Assembly: GCA_021296095.1 (NCBI GenBank)
Contig: JAGWBB010000009.1
Span: forward strand, 4,388 to 64,999
Source: Desulfurellaceae bacterium
GTDB lineage: Bacteria; Desulfobacterota; Binatia; Bin18
Length of the DNA stretch: 60,612 nt
Direction of reading: 5' to 3'
Position numbers and translations under genes: made by a program. Shown one piece after another: positions 1 to 9,652 of this stretch (within the stretch, counting starts at the first letter, position 1; each line of letters starts with the position of its first letter). The notes beneath the pieces are model-generated. The model was not told the DNA's origin and did no database searches. It saw only the letters and a list, made by a program, of their open reading frames with translations.

Positions 1-476
1 TCACCCTTGCTGTTGACCAGCTCGGTGATCCACTCGGTGCCGACGTTGTCCACATACTGGGGCTTCTGTTCCTGATTCCACATCAGCTTGGCCCCGGCCA
101 GCGGATCGTTGGGGTCGATATTGGGGAAGGGCACCCCAGCCACATAGTTGAACATCTCGCGCCCGTCGGGCGAGATCTCGACCTGGCCGGAGTATTTCTC
201 GGTCGCCTCTTGGAACAGCTTGGGCAGCGGGATCGGGATTGTCTCGATGACCTTGATCTCCATGCCCTGCTCGACATACCATGCCACGCCGGGGATGATC
301 AGCTCGCCGGCTTCGGCCATATTGTCTTTGGTGAACACCTCGCCGGTGTATTTGTGCTCGGGGCCGATACATTCGACCAGGGTGCATTGGTCATAGGCGT
401 TGACTGGAGCCGCCAGACCTAGTGCGCCGACGGCCAGCGCGGCACAGGCGGTTCCCAGGAACTTTCTTAGCTTCAT
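1..476 (-). CDS. DUF1329 family secreted protein (3' part missing)
   Basis: The gene runs off the left edge, so only the first 158 codons are visible. The start at 476 follows a strong AAGGAGG six bases upstream. The protein opens with a signal peptide of about 26 residues (KLRK, a hydrophobic run, then a cut near VNA-YD). The mature part resembles DUF1329 proteins, including the PNDPLAGAK and MWNQEQKP segments. DUF1329 proteins are periplasmic or outer-membrane associated, usually about 400 residues, and often sit beside DUF1302 barrels and catabolic genes; their function is unknown. A DUF1302 barrel lies at 44340-46127, far from this gene. The family call rests on pattern memory, so it is moderately sure. 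Confidence 0.7.
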   Translation of the reverse strand, partial: MKLRKFLGTACAALAVGALGLAAPVNAYDQCTLVECIGPEHKYTGEVFTKDNMAEAGELIIPGVAWYVEQGMEIKVIETIPIPLPKLFQEATEKYSGQVEISPDGREMFNYVAGVPFPNIDPNDPLAGAKLMWNQEQKPQYVDNVGTEWITELVNSKG

Positions 477-620
477 GATATTCCCTCCTTGGGTGGGATT
501 GTGCGATGACGGCAGTGCGGCGTGCAGACAGGGTGGACCACGTTCCATACCTTTTCCTCTCCGTACTGCCAGACGATAGCAGACAAGCCGGAAGGTCAAT
601 AGTCCGATCAGAGGCTTTTT

Positions 621-1301
621 TCACCGTCCTGGGGAGGGCTCTTCTCGGCTTTTCCGTTCCAGCATCCCGTCGATGATGGTCTCAAGATTGGTCTGGGAAA
701 CGGTCGTGACCCGGATCCAGCCGTCAAGAACGAGGCCGGGCACCGAATCGATCTGGTAGCGACGCCCCAGGGCCAGGCTGCGGGCGACCTCGGCCTGGCC
801 GTCTTCGCCCGCCAGGCGGGTCAGCAGCAGTTCCGGGTCAAGCCCAACCCTGTCCGCCACGCGGGCCAGGCCGTCCCGGCTGGTGATGTCGAGCCGCTCT
901 TCAAACTGAACCCGGAAGAGTGCCTGTTGCATTTCGGGGCCTAAGCCGAACTCGTCGGCCACGGCATAGGCGCGGGCCGGGATAGAGGACTTGGGGTCGA
1001 CGATCGGGTAGCCGAAGAATTCGACCCGCAAACGCGCGCCATATTTTTTTTGGAGGCTGGGGATGAGCTGGCTCACCGTCTGGTAGCAGGCCGGGCACAG
1101 AAAATCCTCGAAGACGGTCAGTCTGATCGAATCCGGTCGCGCCTCCTCGGGAGCGCGCCGGACAAAGAGGTAGGAGCCGGGGATGGAAGCGTAGTGGTCG
1201 AGCAGGTGCTCGTCGGCCCACCTCGGCTGGGCCAGGCACAAGACGGTCAGCAGGCCGAGTCCGAGGCGGATGAGCCGCCGTCTCCAGAGGGAGCGAGACA
1301 T
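621..1301 (-). CDS. DsbA-like thioredoxin-fold protein, exported
   Basis: A 226-residue protein with an N-terminal export signal (RSLWRRR, then a hydrophobic stretch to about residue 29). A thioredoxin-type active site C69-P-A-C72 sits in FEDFLCPAC, and a cis-proline loop (SVP, residues 186-188) lies near the C-terminus, as in DsbA and related DSBA-domain oxidoreductases. It most likely forms, isomerises or reduces disulfides in the periplasm. The frame stays open to 1370, but the start at 1301 is preferred because it gives a proper signal peptide. No DsbB or CcdA partner is adjacent. The divergent neighbour is skp, another envelope-folding factor, which fits a role in periplasmic protein quality. 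Confidence 0.8.
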   Translation of the reverse strand: MSRSLWRRRLIRLGLGLLTVLCLAQPRWADEHLLDHYASIPGSYLFVRRAPEEARPDSIRLTVFEDFLCPACYQTVSQLIPSLQKKYGARLRVEFFGYPIVDPKSSIPARAYAVADEFGLGPEMQQALFRVQFEERLDITSRDGLARVADRVGLDPELLLTRLAGEDGQAEVARSLALGRRYQIDSVPGLVLDGWIRVTTVSQTNLETIIDGMLERKSREEPSPGR

Positions 1302-1460
1302 GGGTGTGACACTCCGATTGCGCGGGTAGGTTTGCCCCAGGCTTGGAGCATACCCGGCCGCTCGGTGCAAGAGGCGGAGAAGCAGGTTCTTGTCTGCTCC
1401 TGCGCTGGCGGGCTATAGTGCCGGGGTATTTGCCAGTCTTCATGGAGTGAGGAGGATATC

Positions 1461-2024
1461 ATGCGCCGGTTGTCGTTTGTGATGTTATCAATCTTTTTGG
1501 CCTTTTCCTTTGCCCTGGTCGCACTCGGTGGGGCAGCTCAGGAGGAGGGCCAGAGTGCCCTGAACGGCGTCAAAATCGGCTATGTTGACTTGGTTCGGGC
1601 CATGGCCGAGTGCGAGGCCGGCAAAAAAGCCCAGGACCAACTCAAGAAGGAAGTCGAGAATTCAGAGCAGCGTTTGCTGAAGCAGCGGGAGCGGGTCGAA
1701 CAGATCAAGGAGGAGCTCGAAAAAAAGGCCATGGTCCTGCGTGAAGAGGAACGCGACGCCCTGGGACAGGACTACCGTCAGAGTCTGCGGGACTTTGAAC
1801 GGCGCTATAAAGATGCCGAAGAGGATCTGAAGATCAAGGACAGGCAGCTGACCGGTCGGATCATGATGCAGCTACAACAGATTGTGGCCGAGCTGGGCGA
1901 AAAGGGCGCCTATACGGTGATTCTGGAGGGTAATAACACCGTCGTTCTCTACGGCCAGCAGAATATCGACCTGACCGACCAGGTCATCCAAGAACACAAT
2001 AAGCGTTTCTCCCAACAGAGTTAG
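1461..2024 (+). CDS. skp: OmpH/Skp-family periplasmic chaperone
   Basis: A 187-residue protein with a cleavable signal peptide (residues 1 to about 26), the family opening KIGYVDLVRAM near residue 37, and a long charged coiled coil at roughly 50-140, rich in K, E, R and Q. Skp is a trimeric periplasmic chaperone whose coiled-coil tentacles hold unfolded outer-membrane proteins on the way to the BAM complex. The start has a good ribosome site (GAGGAGGATATC before ATG). In many genomes skp follows bamA and precedes lpxD; here it stands alone, divergent from the DsbA-like gene and convergent with acnA. The fold assignment is firm; the substrate role is by family. Confidence 0.85.
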   Translation: MRRLSFVMLSIFLAFSFALVALGGAAQEEGQSALNGVKIGYVDLVRAMAECEAGKKAQDQLKKEVENSEQRLLKQRERVEQIKEELEKKAMVLREEERDALGQDYRQSLRDFERRYKDAEEDLKIKDRQLTGRIMMQLQQIVAELGEKGAYTVILEGNNTVVLYGQQNIDLTDQVIQEHNKRFSQQS

Positions 2025-2031
2025 GAGCCCA

Positions 2032-2057
2032 GGGGCGGGCTCTCAGTCTCCCGCCCC
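2032..2057. terminator. Possible shared hairpin terminator between skp and acnA
   Basis: An 8-bp G/C stem (GGGGCGGG at 2032-2039, CCCGCCCC at 2050-2057) with a 10-base loop lies between two convergent genes. Neither strand has a T tract after it, so if it acts in termination it is a weak or Rho-assisted site. Confidence 0.4.
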
Positions 2058-2070
2058 CCAGGCCGGCCGC

Positions 2071-4773
2071 CTAGGCCCGGGCGACCAGCTGTCGCAACAC
2101 ATAGTGCAGAATGCCGCCGTGCCGATAGTATTCGACCTCTATCGGCGTATCGATCCGGACGCGGACCGTGACCTCCTGGCTCTGTCCATCGGCCCGGTGG
2201 ATGGTCAGCGTCGCGTCCTGCTGAGGGCTGAGGTCGTCGCCGATGCCGGTCAGATCAAAGGTCTCGCTGCCGTCCAGACCCAGCGCCTGGGCGCTGGTGC
2301 CGTCTGTAAACTGACACGGCAAGACGCCCATACCGACCAGGTTGCTGCGGTGAATCCGCTCAAAGCTGTGGGCAATTACGGCTTTGACGCCGAGCAGGGC
2401 CGTGCCCTTGGCCGCCCAGTCGCGTGAGCTGCCGGTCCCGTACTCCTGGCCGGCAATCACGACCAGCGGTGTCCCGGCCGCCTGGTAACGGACCGCCGCG
2501 TCATAGATGTCCATCTGCTGCCCGTCGCCATTGGCGTAGTAGTGGGTCACCCCGCCCTCGGAGCCCGGCACCATCAGGTTTTTGATGCGGACGTTGGCAA
2601 ACGTGCCCCGCGTCATCACCCGGTCGTTCCCCCGCCGCGAGCCGTAGCTGTTGAAGTCTGGGACGCCGACCCCGTTGTCTTGCAGATATTGGCCGGCGGG
2701 CGAACTGGGTTTGATCGCCCCGGCCGGACTGATGTGGTCGGTAGTGACCGAATCGCCCAGCACGGCCAGCGGCCGGGCGCCGATAATCGGGCTGATGGTC
2801 CCCGGCTCGGGTCCGAACGCGGCAAAAAACGGCGGCTCTTGAATATAGGTCGAAGCCGGATCCCAGTCGTACAGGGTGCCGGTGGTGCTGGCGATGTCGT
2901 TCCACAGGGGGTTGTCGGCGCTCAGGTCGGCGTACAAACCGCGATAGGTGTGCGGCTCGCGTGCGGCCTGGATGAGGGTCTGGATTTCTGCGGAGCTGGG
3001 CCACAGATCGCGCAGGTAGACCGGCTGGCCGTCGGTGCCCGTGCCCAGCGGCTCGGTATTCAGGTCGATATCGACCCGACCGGCCAGGGCGAAGGCCACG
3101 ACCAGAGGCGGGCTCATGAGAAAATTGGCCTTGATGTTCTGGTGCACCCGCGCCTCGAAGTTCCGGTTGCCGCTCAACACGCTGGCGGTGATCAGGTCAT
3201 GGCTGGTCACCGCCGCCTCAATGTCGGGATCGAGCGGGCCCGAGTTGCCGATGCAGGTCGTGCAGCCGTAGCCGACCAGATGAAAGCCGAGCCGATCCAG
3301 ATAGGCCTGGAGCCCGGTCTCGTCCAGATACTCGGTCACGACCCGCGAGCCCGGACCCAGGGACGCTTTGACCGTGGGGCGAATCGTCAGGCCCTTTTCA
3401 ACCGCTTTTTTGGCGACTAGGCCGGCCGCCAGCATGACGCTCGGGTTTGAGGTGTTGGTGCACGAGGTAATGGCCGCAATCAGCACATCGCCGTGGCCGA
3501 TATCGCCTGAGCCGTTGATGTTGATGGGATAGCGCGTGCCCAGCTCGTCCGGCGACTTGGCATAGCCGTTCTCGCTCGCCGGCTGCTGAAACAGGTCGGC
3601 AAAGGTCTGTTTCAGGTCCGGCAGATTGATCCGGTCCTGGGGGCGTTTGGGACCGGCCACCGCCGGCTGGACATCGGCCAGGTCGAGTTCCAGAACCTGG
3701 CTGTAGCTGCACTGGTCTTTGCCTGGGATGCCGAACATGTCCTGAGCCTGGAAGTAGCGCCGAAAGGCATCGACCTGCTCTTCGCTGCGACCGGTTGCTG
3801 TGAGATACCGGCAGGTCTCTTCATCGACTGGGAAAAAGCCCATGGTCGCCCCATATTCCGGGGCCATATTGGCAATCGTGGCGCGGTCGGTCAGCGGCAG
3901 CTGGGCTGCGCCTTGGCCGTGGAATTCGACAAACTTGCCGACGACTTTTGCCGCCCGCAGCAGCTCGGTGCAGTGCAGCACCAGGTCGGTTGCGGTCACG
4001 CCCTCTCGCAGCGACCCCGTCATATGCAGACCCACGACATCCGGGGTCAGAAAGTAGACCGGTTGGCCCAGCATGCCGGCTTCGGCCTCAATACCACCAA
4101 CGCCCCAACCGACTACGCCCAGGCCGTTGATCATGGTGGTGTGCGAGTCGGTTCCGACCAGCGTATCCGGGTAATACACCCCGTCTTTTTCCAGCACGCC
4201 CTTGGCCAGGTATTCGAGATTGACCTGGTGCACGATGCCGATACCGGGTGGCACGACCTTGAAGCTGTCAAAGGCTTGCATACCCCATTTGAGAAACTGA
4301 TAGCGCGCCTGGTTGCGCTCGAATTCTCTCTGCATATTCCGCTCAAGGGCGTTGCCGACACCGGCATAATCGACCTGAATCGAGTGATCGACCACCAGAT
4401 CAACCGGCACCAGCGGCTCGATCAGCTTGGGGTCTTTGGCCAGCTTGGCGACCGCCGAGCGCATGGCCGCCAGGTCAACCAGCAGGGGCACGCCGGTAAA
4501 ATCCTGCAACACAATCCGGGCCACGGTGAACGGAATTTCTGCCGTCCGGGTGTCGTGGGGTCCCCAGCCGGCGAGATTGCGCACGTCGCCTTCCTCGATA
4601 CGCGTCCCGTCGTAGTTGCGCAGCACCGATTCGAGCACGATGCGGATGCTGACTGGCAGGCGCGAAATCTGCCCCAGGCCGTGGCGTTCCAGTTGGGGCA
4701 GGGAGTAAAACCGGGCCGTCTGACCGTTGCCCAGCTTGAATGTTTGCAGGCTCTCAAAAAGATTATGCGGCAT
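2071..4773 (-). CDS. acnA: Aconitate hydratase (AcnA/IRP1 type)
   Basis: A 900-residue aconitase converting citrate to isocitrate in the TCA cycle, close in length to the AcnA family. The three cysteines that hold the [4Fe-4S] cluster are visible: one in [10 protein letters not shown] near residue 436 and two in [12 protein letters not shown] near 502-505. Other family blocks are [19 protein letters not shown] and the C-terminal swivel-domain [15 protein letters not shown] with the substrate-binding arginine. The frame is open to 4962, but the start at 4773 (MPHNLFESL) matches the usual AcnA N-terminus and follows GGAAGAG. The gene is monocistronic, divergent from rmlC across a 217-base gap that holds an inverted repeat. 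Confidence 0.95.
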   Translation of the reverse strand: MPHNLFESLQTFKLGNGQTARFYSLPQLERHGLGQISRLPVSIRIVLESVLRNYDGTRIEEGDVRNLAGWGPHDTRTAEIPFTVARIVLQDFTGVPLLVDLAAMRSAVAKLAKDPKLIEPLVPVDLVVDHSIQVDYAGVGNALERNMQREFERNQARYQFLKWGMQAFDSFKVVPPGIGIVHQVNLEYLAKGVLEKDGVYYPDTLVGTDSHTTMINGLGVVGWGVGGIEAEAGMLGQPVYFLTPDVVGLHMTGSLREGVTATDLVLHCTELLRAAKVVGKFVEFHGQGAAQLPLTDRATIANMAPEYGATMGFFPVDEETCRYLTATGRSEEQVDAFRRYFQAQDMFGIPGKDQCSYSQVLELDLADVQPAVAGPKRPQDRINLPDLKQTFADLFQQPASENGYAKSPDELGTRYPININGSGDIGHGDVLIAAITSCTNTSNPSVMLAAGLVAKKAVEKGLTIRPTVKASLGPGSRVVTEYLDETGLQAYLDRLGFHLVGYGCTTCIGNSGPLDPDIEAAVTSHDLITASVLSGNRNFEARVHQNIKANFLMSPPLVVAFALAGRVDIDLNTEPLGTGTDGQPVYLRDLWPSSAEIQTLIQAAREPHTYRGLYADLSADNPLWNDIASTTGTLYDWDPASTYIQEPPFFAAFGPEPGTISPIIGARPLAVLGDSVTTDHISPAGAIKPSSPAGQYLQDNGVGVPDFNSYGSRRGNDRVMTRGTFANVRIKNLMVPGSEGGVTHYYANGDGQQMDIYDAAVRYQAAGTPLVVIAGQEYGTGSSRDWAAKGTALLGVKAVIAHSFERIHRSNLVGMGVLPCQFTDGTSAQALGLDGSETFDLTGIGDDLSPQQDATLTIHRADGQSQEVTVRVRIDTPIEVEYYRHGGILHYVLRQLVARA

Positions 4774-4904
4774 GGCTCTTCCTTTTCTGGACAGGAATAA
4801 AATACGGCACCCGAGGCACCTGGGTTCGGCCCGTTTTGTATACGGCTTGGGGGGCACAAGGCAAGCTGGTGGTCTTTTCCCTGCTATGGATTTCACGTAC
4901 ATCC

Positions 4905-4954
4905 AAGGGGAACGATGATCTCTTCTTGATGAGCTGGTCATCGTCGTTCCCCTT
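4905..4954. repeat. Inverted repeat in the acnA-rmlC divergent intergenic region
   Basis: AAGGGGAACG at 4905-4914 is matched by CGTTCCCCTT at 4945-4954, a perfect 10-bp pairing. A few more pairs follow if a 3-base bulge is allowed. It lies 37 bases before the rmlC start and about 130 bases before acnA. There is no T tract, so an operator or a 5'-leader structure is more likely than a terminator. The function is not shown by the sequence. Confidence 0.5.
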
Positions 4955-4990
4955 GCAGGCAAGAGCCCTGAGCCCGGCGGAGGAGGCGCG

Positions 4991-5533
4991 ATGAAAGTCC
5001 GTATTACTGAACTGCCCGAGGTCCTGATTGTTGAACCCGAAGTCTTCGAGGACGAACGGGGATTTTTCCTCGAAACCTATCACGCTCGCAAGTATGCAGA
5101 GGCGGGTATTCCGGCGGTCTTTGTCCAGGACAATCATTCCCACTCGCGGCGACATACCCTGCGCGGCCTGCACGCCCAGGGGCGGCATCCGCAGGGCAAG
5201 CTGGTCCGCGTGGTCCAGGGTGAAATCTTTGACGTGGCGGTCGATATCCGTCCCCGCTCGGCCACCTTCGGGCGCTGGGTCGGGATGCGGCTGTCGGCTC
5301 AGAGTTTCCACCAGGCGTATATCCCGCCCGGCTTTGCCCACGGCTTTTGTGTACTGAGCGAGAGTGCCGAGGTGGTGTATAAGTGCACCGAGTTTCACGA
5401 TCCGAGCGACGAAATCGGGATTGTGTGGAACGATCCTGCCATTGGTATTGCGTGGCCGGTGGTGGAGCCGATTGTGTCCGACAAGGACAGACACGCGCCG
5501 CGTTTGGCCGAGGTGGCCGACAGGCTGGGCTGA
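4991..5533 (+). CDS. rmlC: dTDP-4-dehydrorhamnose 3,5-epimerase
   Basis: A 180-residue cupin-fold epimerase of dTDP-L-rhamnose synthesis (third step; makes dTDP-4-keto-L-rhamnose). Recognised by the opening [13 protein letters not shown], the [11 protein letters not shown] block, FVQDNHSHS, the RGLH motif with the catalytic histidine, and IPPGFAHGF. The family usually has Tyr after RGLH, where this protein has Ala (RGLHAQ). A GGAGGAGG site sits just before the ATG at 4991. The rest of the pathway (rmlA, rmlB, rmlD) is not in the window, so the gene is detached from its usual operon. The 3' end lies 11 bases from a tRNA-Glu gene on the opposite strand. Confidence 0.9.
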   Translation: MKVRITELPEVLIVEPEVFEDERGFFLETYHARKYAEAGIPAVFVQDNHSHSRRHTLRGLHAQGRHPQGKLVRVVQGEIFDVAVDIRPRSATFGRWVGMRLSAQSFHQAYIPPGFAHGFCVLSESAEVVYKCTEFHDPSDEIGIVWNDPAIGIAWPVVEPIVSDKDRHAPRLAEVADRLG

Positions 5534-5544
5534 CAGGACAGGAC

Positions 5545-5618
<74 letters not shown>

Positions 5619-5639
5619 TTGTAGCGGAGCGGAGGGTAT

Positions 5640-5711
5640 GAGCCGACCGGGGCTCGAACCCGGGACCCTCTGCTTAAAAGGCAGATGCTCTACCGACTGA
5701 GCTATCGGCTC
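5640..5711 (-). tRNA. tRNA-Lys (anticodon TTT)
   Basis: Minus-strand cloverleaf with acceptor GAGCCGA/TCGGCTC, D-arm GCTCAGTCGGTAGAGC, anticodon stem TCTGC/GCAGA around loop CTTTTAA (anticodon TTT), and T-arm CCGGG-TTCGAGC-CCCGG. It lies 21 bases from the tRNA-Glu gene on the same strand, so the two are probably co-transcribed. Confidence 0.95.
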
Positions 5712-5820
5712 GGTCTGGCCAAAAACATAGCTGATGAGAGCGTATAACTCAAACCCCTGCGGTGGGTTTCCTGGCCGTCCGGCGTTGACTTGCTCCGCGG
5801 CCGCCTGTTAGCGTTCGGCC

Positions 5821-7245
5821 ATGACACGCGTTCGTTCACGTTTTGCCCCCAGTCCGACCGGGTATCTGCACATCGGCGGTGCGCGCACCGCGCTGTTTGC
5901 TTATCTGGCCGCCAAGGAGCACGGCGGCACCTTCGTGCTGCGTATCGACGATACCGACCGGCAGCGCTCGACCCCGGAATTCCAGGCCGACATGCTCGAC
6001 GCGCTGGGCTGGCTTGGGCTGGAAGGCGACGAAGGCCCCTATTTTCAGAGCCAACGCACAGCACTGTACCAGGAGGCGAGCGAGCGGCTGCTGGCCCAGG
6101 ACAGGGCCTACCGCTGTTACTGCACGCCTCAGGAGCTGCAGGCCAAACGCGAGGCTGCCCTGGCAGCGGGCCGTCAGCCGGCCTACGACGGAACCTGTCG
6201 CACGTATACCCCGCAGCCCGGTGACCGGCGGGCGTTTACGCTCCGCTTCAAGGGACCCAGGGAAGGCCAGACGGTCGTTGACGACATCATCAAGGGGCGG
6301 GTCGTTTTCGAGAATCAGGAACTTGACGATCTGATCCTGGTCCGCTCGGACGGCTCGCCGACCTATAATTTCTGTTCCGTGTGTGACGATGCCGACCTGC
6401 GGATCAGCCATATCGTGCGCGGCGATGACCATCTGACCAATACCCCGCGCCAAGTTCTGATCTTTCAGGCGCTTGATGCCGACCCGCCGGCCTTTGCCCA
6501 CCTGCCCCTGATTCTCGGCCCCGATCGGGTACGGCTCAGCAAACGGCATGGGGCAACCGCGGTACGCGCCTATCGTGAGCTGGGCTATCTGCCCGACGCT
6601 CTGGTTAATTTTCTGGCCCGTCTGGGCTGGTCACACGGCGATCAGGAGGTGTTTTCGTGGGCCGAGCTGCTGGATACCTTCCGTCTTGCCGATGTCGGCA
6701 AATCGGCCGGGGTGTTTAATGCCGAGAAGCTGGAATGGCTCAATTTTCAGTACCAGCAGGCCCGCTCGCCGGCCCAGATTCGCCAAGAGGTCCAGCCCTT
6801 TCTGGCCGACAAAGGCTATCGTTTGCCCGATGACGAGCGGCTCGAACAGATGCTGGCCACGCTCCAGCCCCGGGCCAAAACTCTGTGTGAGTTAGCGGAG
6901 GCGGCGCATTTTTATCTCACCGACGCCCTGACCTTTGAGGACAAGGCGGTCAAGAAATTTTTGACGCCGGACGGCTTGGTCCTGCTCGAACAGGTGCGCC
7001 GGCGGCTCGCCGGTGTTGCGGACTGGACCGAACCCGGACTGCAGACCGTCTTCGGCGGTCTGATGCACGACCTCGACCTCAAGCTGGGCAAGATCGCCCA
7101 GCCGGTGCGGGTGGCGCTGACCGGCGGGACGGCCAGTCCAGGTATCTTCGAGGTCATGGTCGCCCTGGGCCAGGACCAGACGCTGGCCCGCCTGGATGCC
7201 GCCCTGACGACGCTGGGGACGGGAAAAGGGCAGATTTCGGCTTGA
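5821..7245 (+). CDS. gltX: Glutamyl-tRNA synthetase
   Basis: A 474-residue class I synthetase that charges tRNA-Glu. The nucleotide-binding signature is PSPTGYLHIGGAR (HIGG at 17-20), and the KMSKS equivalent is RLSKRHG near residue 238. The LVRSDGSPTYNF block and the helical C-terminal anticodon-binding domain fit bacterial GltX in order and length. It is flanked by tRNA-Glu(TTC) on one side and tRNA-Gln(CTG) and tRNA-Glu(CTC) on the other, in an isolated translation cluster. If this organism lacks GlnRS, a non-discriminating GltX would also misacylate the tRNA-Gln for the GatCAB route; the sequence alone does not settle this. Confidence 0.95.
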   Translation: MTRVRSRFAPSPTGYLHIGGARTALFAYLAAKEHGGTFVLRIDDTDRQRSTPEFQADMLDALGWLGLEGDEGPYFQSQRTALYQEASERLLAQDRAYRCYCTPQELQAKREAALAAGRQPAYDGTCRTYTPQPGDRRAFTLRFKGPREGQTVVDDIIKGRVVFENQELDDLILVRSDGSPTYNFCSVCDDADLRISHIVRGDDHLTNTPRQVLIFQALDADPPAFAHLPLILGPDRVRLSKRHGATAVRAYRELGYLPDALVNFLARLGWSHGDQEVFSWAELLDTFRLADVGKSAGVFNAEKLEWLNFQYQQARSPAQIRQEVQPFLADKGYRLPDDERLEQMLATLQPRAKTLCELAEAAHFYLTDALTFEDKAVKKFLTPDGLVLLEQVRRRLAGVADWTEPGLQTVFGGLMHDLDLKLGKIAQPVRVALTGGTASPGIFEVMVALGQDQTLARLDAALTTLGTGKGQISA

Positions 7246-7279
7246 CTTCGGCCCGGCGGTTCTTTATTTTCTGGGCTGT

Positions 7280-7351
7280 TGAGGTGTGGGCTAATTGGTA
7301 AGCCACCTGACTCTGGATCAGGCGATTGTAGGTTCGAGTCCTACCACCTCA
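7280..7351 (+). tRNA. tRNA-Gln (anticodon CTG)
   Basis: Cloverleaf with acceptor TGAGGTG/CACCTCA, anticodon stem CCTGA/TCAGG around loop CTCTGGA (anticodon CTG), and T-arm GTAGG-TTCGAGT-CCTAC. The T1-A72 first pair is typical of bacterial tRNA-Gln. It begins 34 bases after gltX and may lie on the same transcript. Confidence 0.92.
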
Positions 7352-7358
7352 GCTTCCA

Positions 7359-7429
7359 GGTCCCATCGTCTAGCGGTTAGGACGCCGGCCTCTCACGTCG
7401 GTAGCACGGGTTCGAGTCCCGTTGGGACC
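7359..7429 (+). tRNA. tRNA-Glu (anticodon CTC)
   Basis: Cloverleaf with acceptor GGTCCCA/TGGGACC, anticodon loop CTCTCAC (anticodon CTC) on a 5-bp stem with one G-T pair, and T-arm ACGGG-TTCGAGT-CCCGT. It lies 7 bases after tRNA-Gln and is a second glutamate isoacceptor next to gltX. Taking the pair G-C one base further in leaves a mismatch in the acceptor, so this frame is preferred. Confidence 0.92.
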
Positions 7430-7602
7430 ATTCTCCTGTTCGCTCTCTGGCTACTCGCCCCATTTCTCGGCAGACCAATCTGTGCCCCGGGCTGCTCGCC
7501 CGGCAGCGGCGCGTGCTAAGAATTTCCAGCCAAGACAACCGGCCACGTCCGGCGCATTCCCCGGCTCTGGTATTCCTCGCTCGCTGTGCTAATGCTAATT
7601 GG

Positions 7603-7608
7603 TATAAG
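7603..7608 (+). promoter_or_regulatory. Possible -10 element of the prkA operon
   Basis: TATAAG matches the -10 consensus at five of six places in an otherwise GC-rich leader, about 55 bases before the prkA start. No convincing -35 hexamer lies 16-18 bases upstream. That would suit a stress-sigma promoter but is also what chance would give. Confidence 0.25.
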
Positions 7609-7658
7609 AAATGCCTCAGAGCCGACAACCTGTAACATAACCATTCAGTGTTCAGGGG

Positions 7659-9599
7659 GTGGAGATGGATGAAAACAGCAAGCATGAATTTGAGCGACTG
7701 ATCCAGGAAGACCGCGAGAACCGCGAGAGCAAGCACTGGAGCGGCACCTTCATCGACTACCTGGAAAAGGTCAGACAAGACCCCTCTATCGTCAAGCACG
7801 CCCACGCGCGCATCTACGATATGATTGTGCAGGAGGGGGCGACGGATATTAACGAAACCGACGACCCGCGTGTCAGCCGCCTGTTCAAGGACGAGTCCCT
7901 GAGAGTCTACAATTTTTTCAAGGACGAATTCTTCGGGATCGAAGAAACGCTGGCCCAGATTTCCCGCTACTTTCAGTCCGCAGCCATGCGGGGCGAGGAG
8001 AATCGTCAAGTCCTGTATCTGATGGGACCGGTCGGGGCGGGCAAGAGTTCGCTGGTTGAAAAATTGCAGCGCGGCCTCGAGGGCCTCGATCCGATCTACA
8101 TGATTGAGGACTCTCCGATGTTTGAGGAGCCGCTGCTCCTCATCCCCCGCCATCTGCGTCAAGAGTTTGAAAAAATGCTCGACGTGCGGATTGAGGGCGA
8201 CCTGTGTCCGGTGACCCGCTGGCGGCTGCGCGAGGAGTTCAACAACGCCTACGAGAAGATGTCGGTGACCACGGTCGGGTTTTCAAAACGCAACCGCCGC
8301 GGCGTCGGTATCGTGCCGCCGGTCGATCCGAATAACCAGGACACCTCGGTGCTGATCGGGTCGGAGGATATCTCCAAGCTCGACCGCTACTCCGAGGGTG
8401 ACCCGCGCGTGCTCGAACTGAACGGGGCGTTCAACGTCGGCAACCGGGGCATGGTGGAGTTTATCGAGGTCTTCAAAAACGAAACCGAATACTTGCACGC
8501 CATGATCACGGCCACCCAGGAGAAGTTTGTTCCCGCGCCGGGCCGTCACGGCACCGTGTACGTGGACACGGTCATTGTCGCCCACTCCAACGAGGCCGAG
8601 TGGCAGAAGTTCAAGGCCGACCATACCAACGAGGCGATTCTGGACCGCATCGTGGTGGTCAAGGTGCCCTACAACCTGCGTCTGTCCGAAGAGGTCAAGA
8701 TCTACCAGAAGATGCTGCACAACTCGGACTTTCGGGCCAGCGTCGCGCCGCATACCCTGGAGGTGGCGGCCATGTTCGCCATTCTGTCGCGTCTCGAACC
8801 CTCGGCCAAGTGCGATCTGATGACCAAGCTCCACCTGTACAACGGGGAAGAGGTGGTCGAAAAGGGCCGGACCAAGAAAATCACGGTCAAGGAGCTGCGC
8901 GAGGACGCCAAGCGGGAGGGCATGTTCGGGATCTCGACCCGTTTCATCATGAAGGCGCTCGACAACGCCCTGTCTGAAGGCGGCTCGTCGATCAATCCGA
9001 TCAGCGTCCGTGAGGCCCTGATCCGCATGGTTAAGGCCATGGACGCCCCGGACGATACCCGTAAACAGTATCTCGAATTCCTCCAGGACGTGATTCACAA
9101 AGAGTATCTCGAACTGCTTGAAAAGGAGATCACCAAGGCGTTTGTCTACTCCTACCAGGAGCAGGCCGAAACGCTCTTCCAGAACTACCTTGATCATGCC
9201 GAGGCCTACGTCAACCAGACCAAGGTCATGGATCGCAACACCAAGGAAGAGCTGTTGCCGGATGAGGGCTTCCTCAAGTCTATCGAAGAGCAGATCGCCA
9301 TCATCGGCTCGGCCGCGGACGGCTTTCGACAGGAGGTGATCGCCTATCTGTGGGCCTCGTCGCGGCGCGGCGATCGGGTGACCTACGAGAGCTATGAGCC
9401 GCTCAAGGATGCGATCGAGAAAAAGCTGATGGGCTCGGTCCGGGATATCAGCCGGGTCATTACCAAGGCCCGGACCCGGGACCAGGACCAGCAGCACAAG
9501 CATGGCGCGATGGTCCAGCGGCTGATCGAACTCGGCTATCCCGAGGACAGCGTGGATATCGTGCTGAAGTATGCGGCCAACCATCTGTGGAAGGACTGA
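7659..9599 (+). CDS. prkA: PrkA/YeaG-family serine protein kinase
   Basis: A 646-residue protein of the PrkA family: an AAA+ ATPase core followed by a C-terminal PrkA domain. The Walker A motif GPVGAGKSS lies near 122-130, and the protein has usual family length. In Escherichia coli YeaG is induced in stationary phase and under nitrogen starvation; in Bacillus PrkA affects sporulation. The listed start is a GTG; an ATG two codons on (7665) follows GGTGGAG directly and may be the true one. It begins the three-gene run prkA-yeaH-spoVR, the conserved yeaG-yeaH-ycgB stress set. The family is certain; the target proteins are unknown. Confidence 0.93.
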   Translation: MEMDENSKHEFERLIQEDRENRESKHWSGTFIDYLEKVRQDPSIVKHAHARIYDMIVQEGATDINETDDPRVSRLFKDESLRVYNFFKDEFFGIEETLAQISRYFQSAAMRGEENRQVLYLMGPVGAGKSSLVEKLQRGLEGLDPIYMIEDSPMFEEPLLLIPRHLRQEFEKMLDVRIEGDLCPVTRWRLREEFNNAYEKMSVTTVGFSKRNRRGVGIVPPVDPNNQDTSVLIGSEDISKLDRYSEGDPRVLELNGAFNVGNRGMVEFIEVFKNETEYLHAMITATQEKFVPAPGRHGTVYVDTVIVAHSNEAEWQKFKADHTNEAILDRIVVVKVPYNLRLSEEVKIYQKMLHNSDFRASVAPHTLEVAAMFAILSRLEPSAKCDLMTKLHLYNGEEVVEKGRTKKITVKELREDAKREGMFGISTRFIMKALDNALSEGGSSINPISVREALIRMVKAMDAPDDTRKQYLEFLQDVIHKEYLELLEKEITKAFVYSYQEQAETLFQNYLDHAEAYVNQTKVMDRNTKEELLPDEGFLKSIEEQIAIIGSAADGFRQEVIAYLWASSRRGDRVTYESYEPLKDAIEKKLMGSVRDISRVITKARTRDQDQQHKHGAMVQRLIELGYPEDSVDIVLKYAANHLWKD

Positions 9600-9652
9600 G
9601 CCGGCCAGAGCGCATACCATCCGCCCACGGATAGGGGCCGGAGTGGAAGACT

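Noticed and set aside
621-1370. The longer 249-residue form of the DsbA-like protein
   Set aside because: Its first 23 residues precede the signal peptide and would block export. The start at 1301 is more natural.
4774-4962. A 63-residue N-terminal extension of aconitase
   Set aside because: The family begins at the ATG at 4773, and the extension overlaps the intergenic inverted repeat.
8283-9620. A 445-codon open frame antisense to prkA
   Set aside because: prkA is unambiguous there and the antisense product has no ribosome site or family match.
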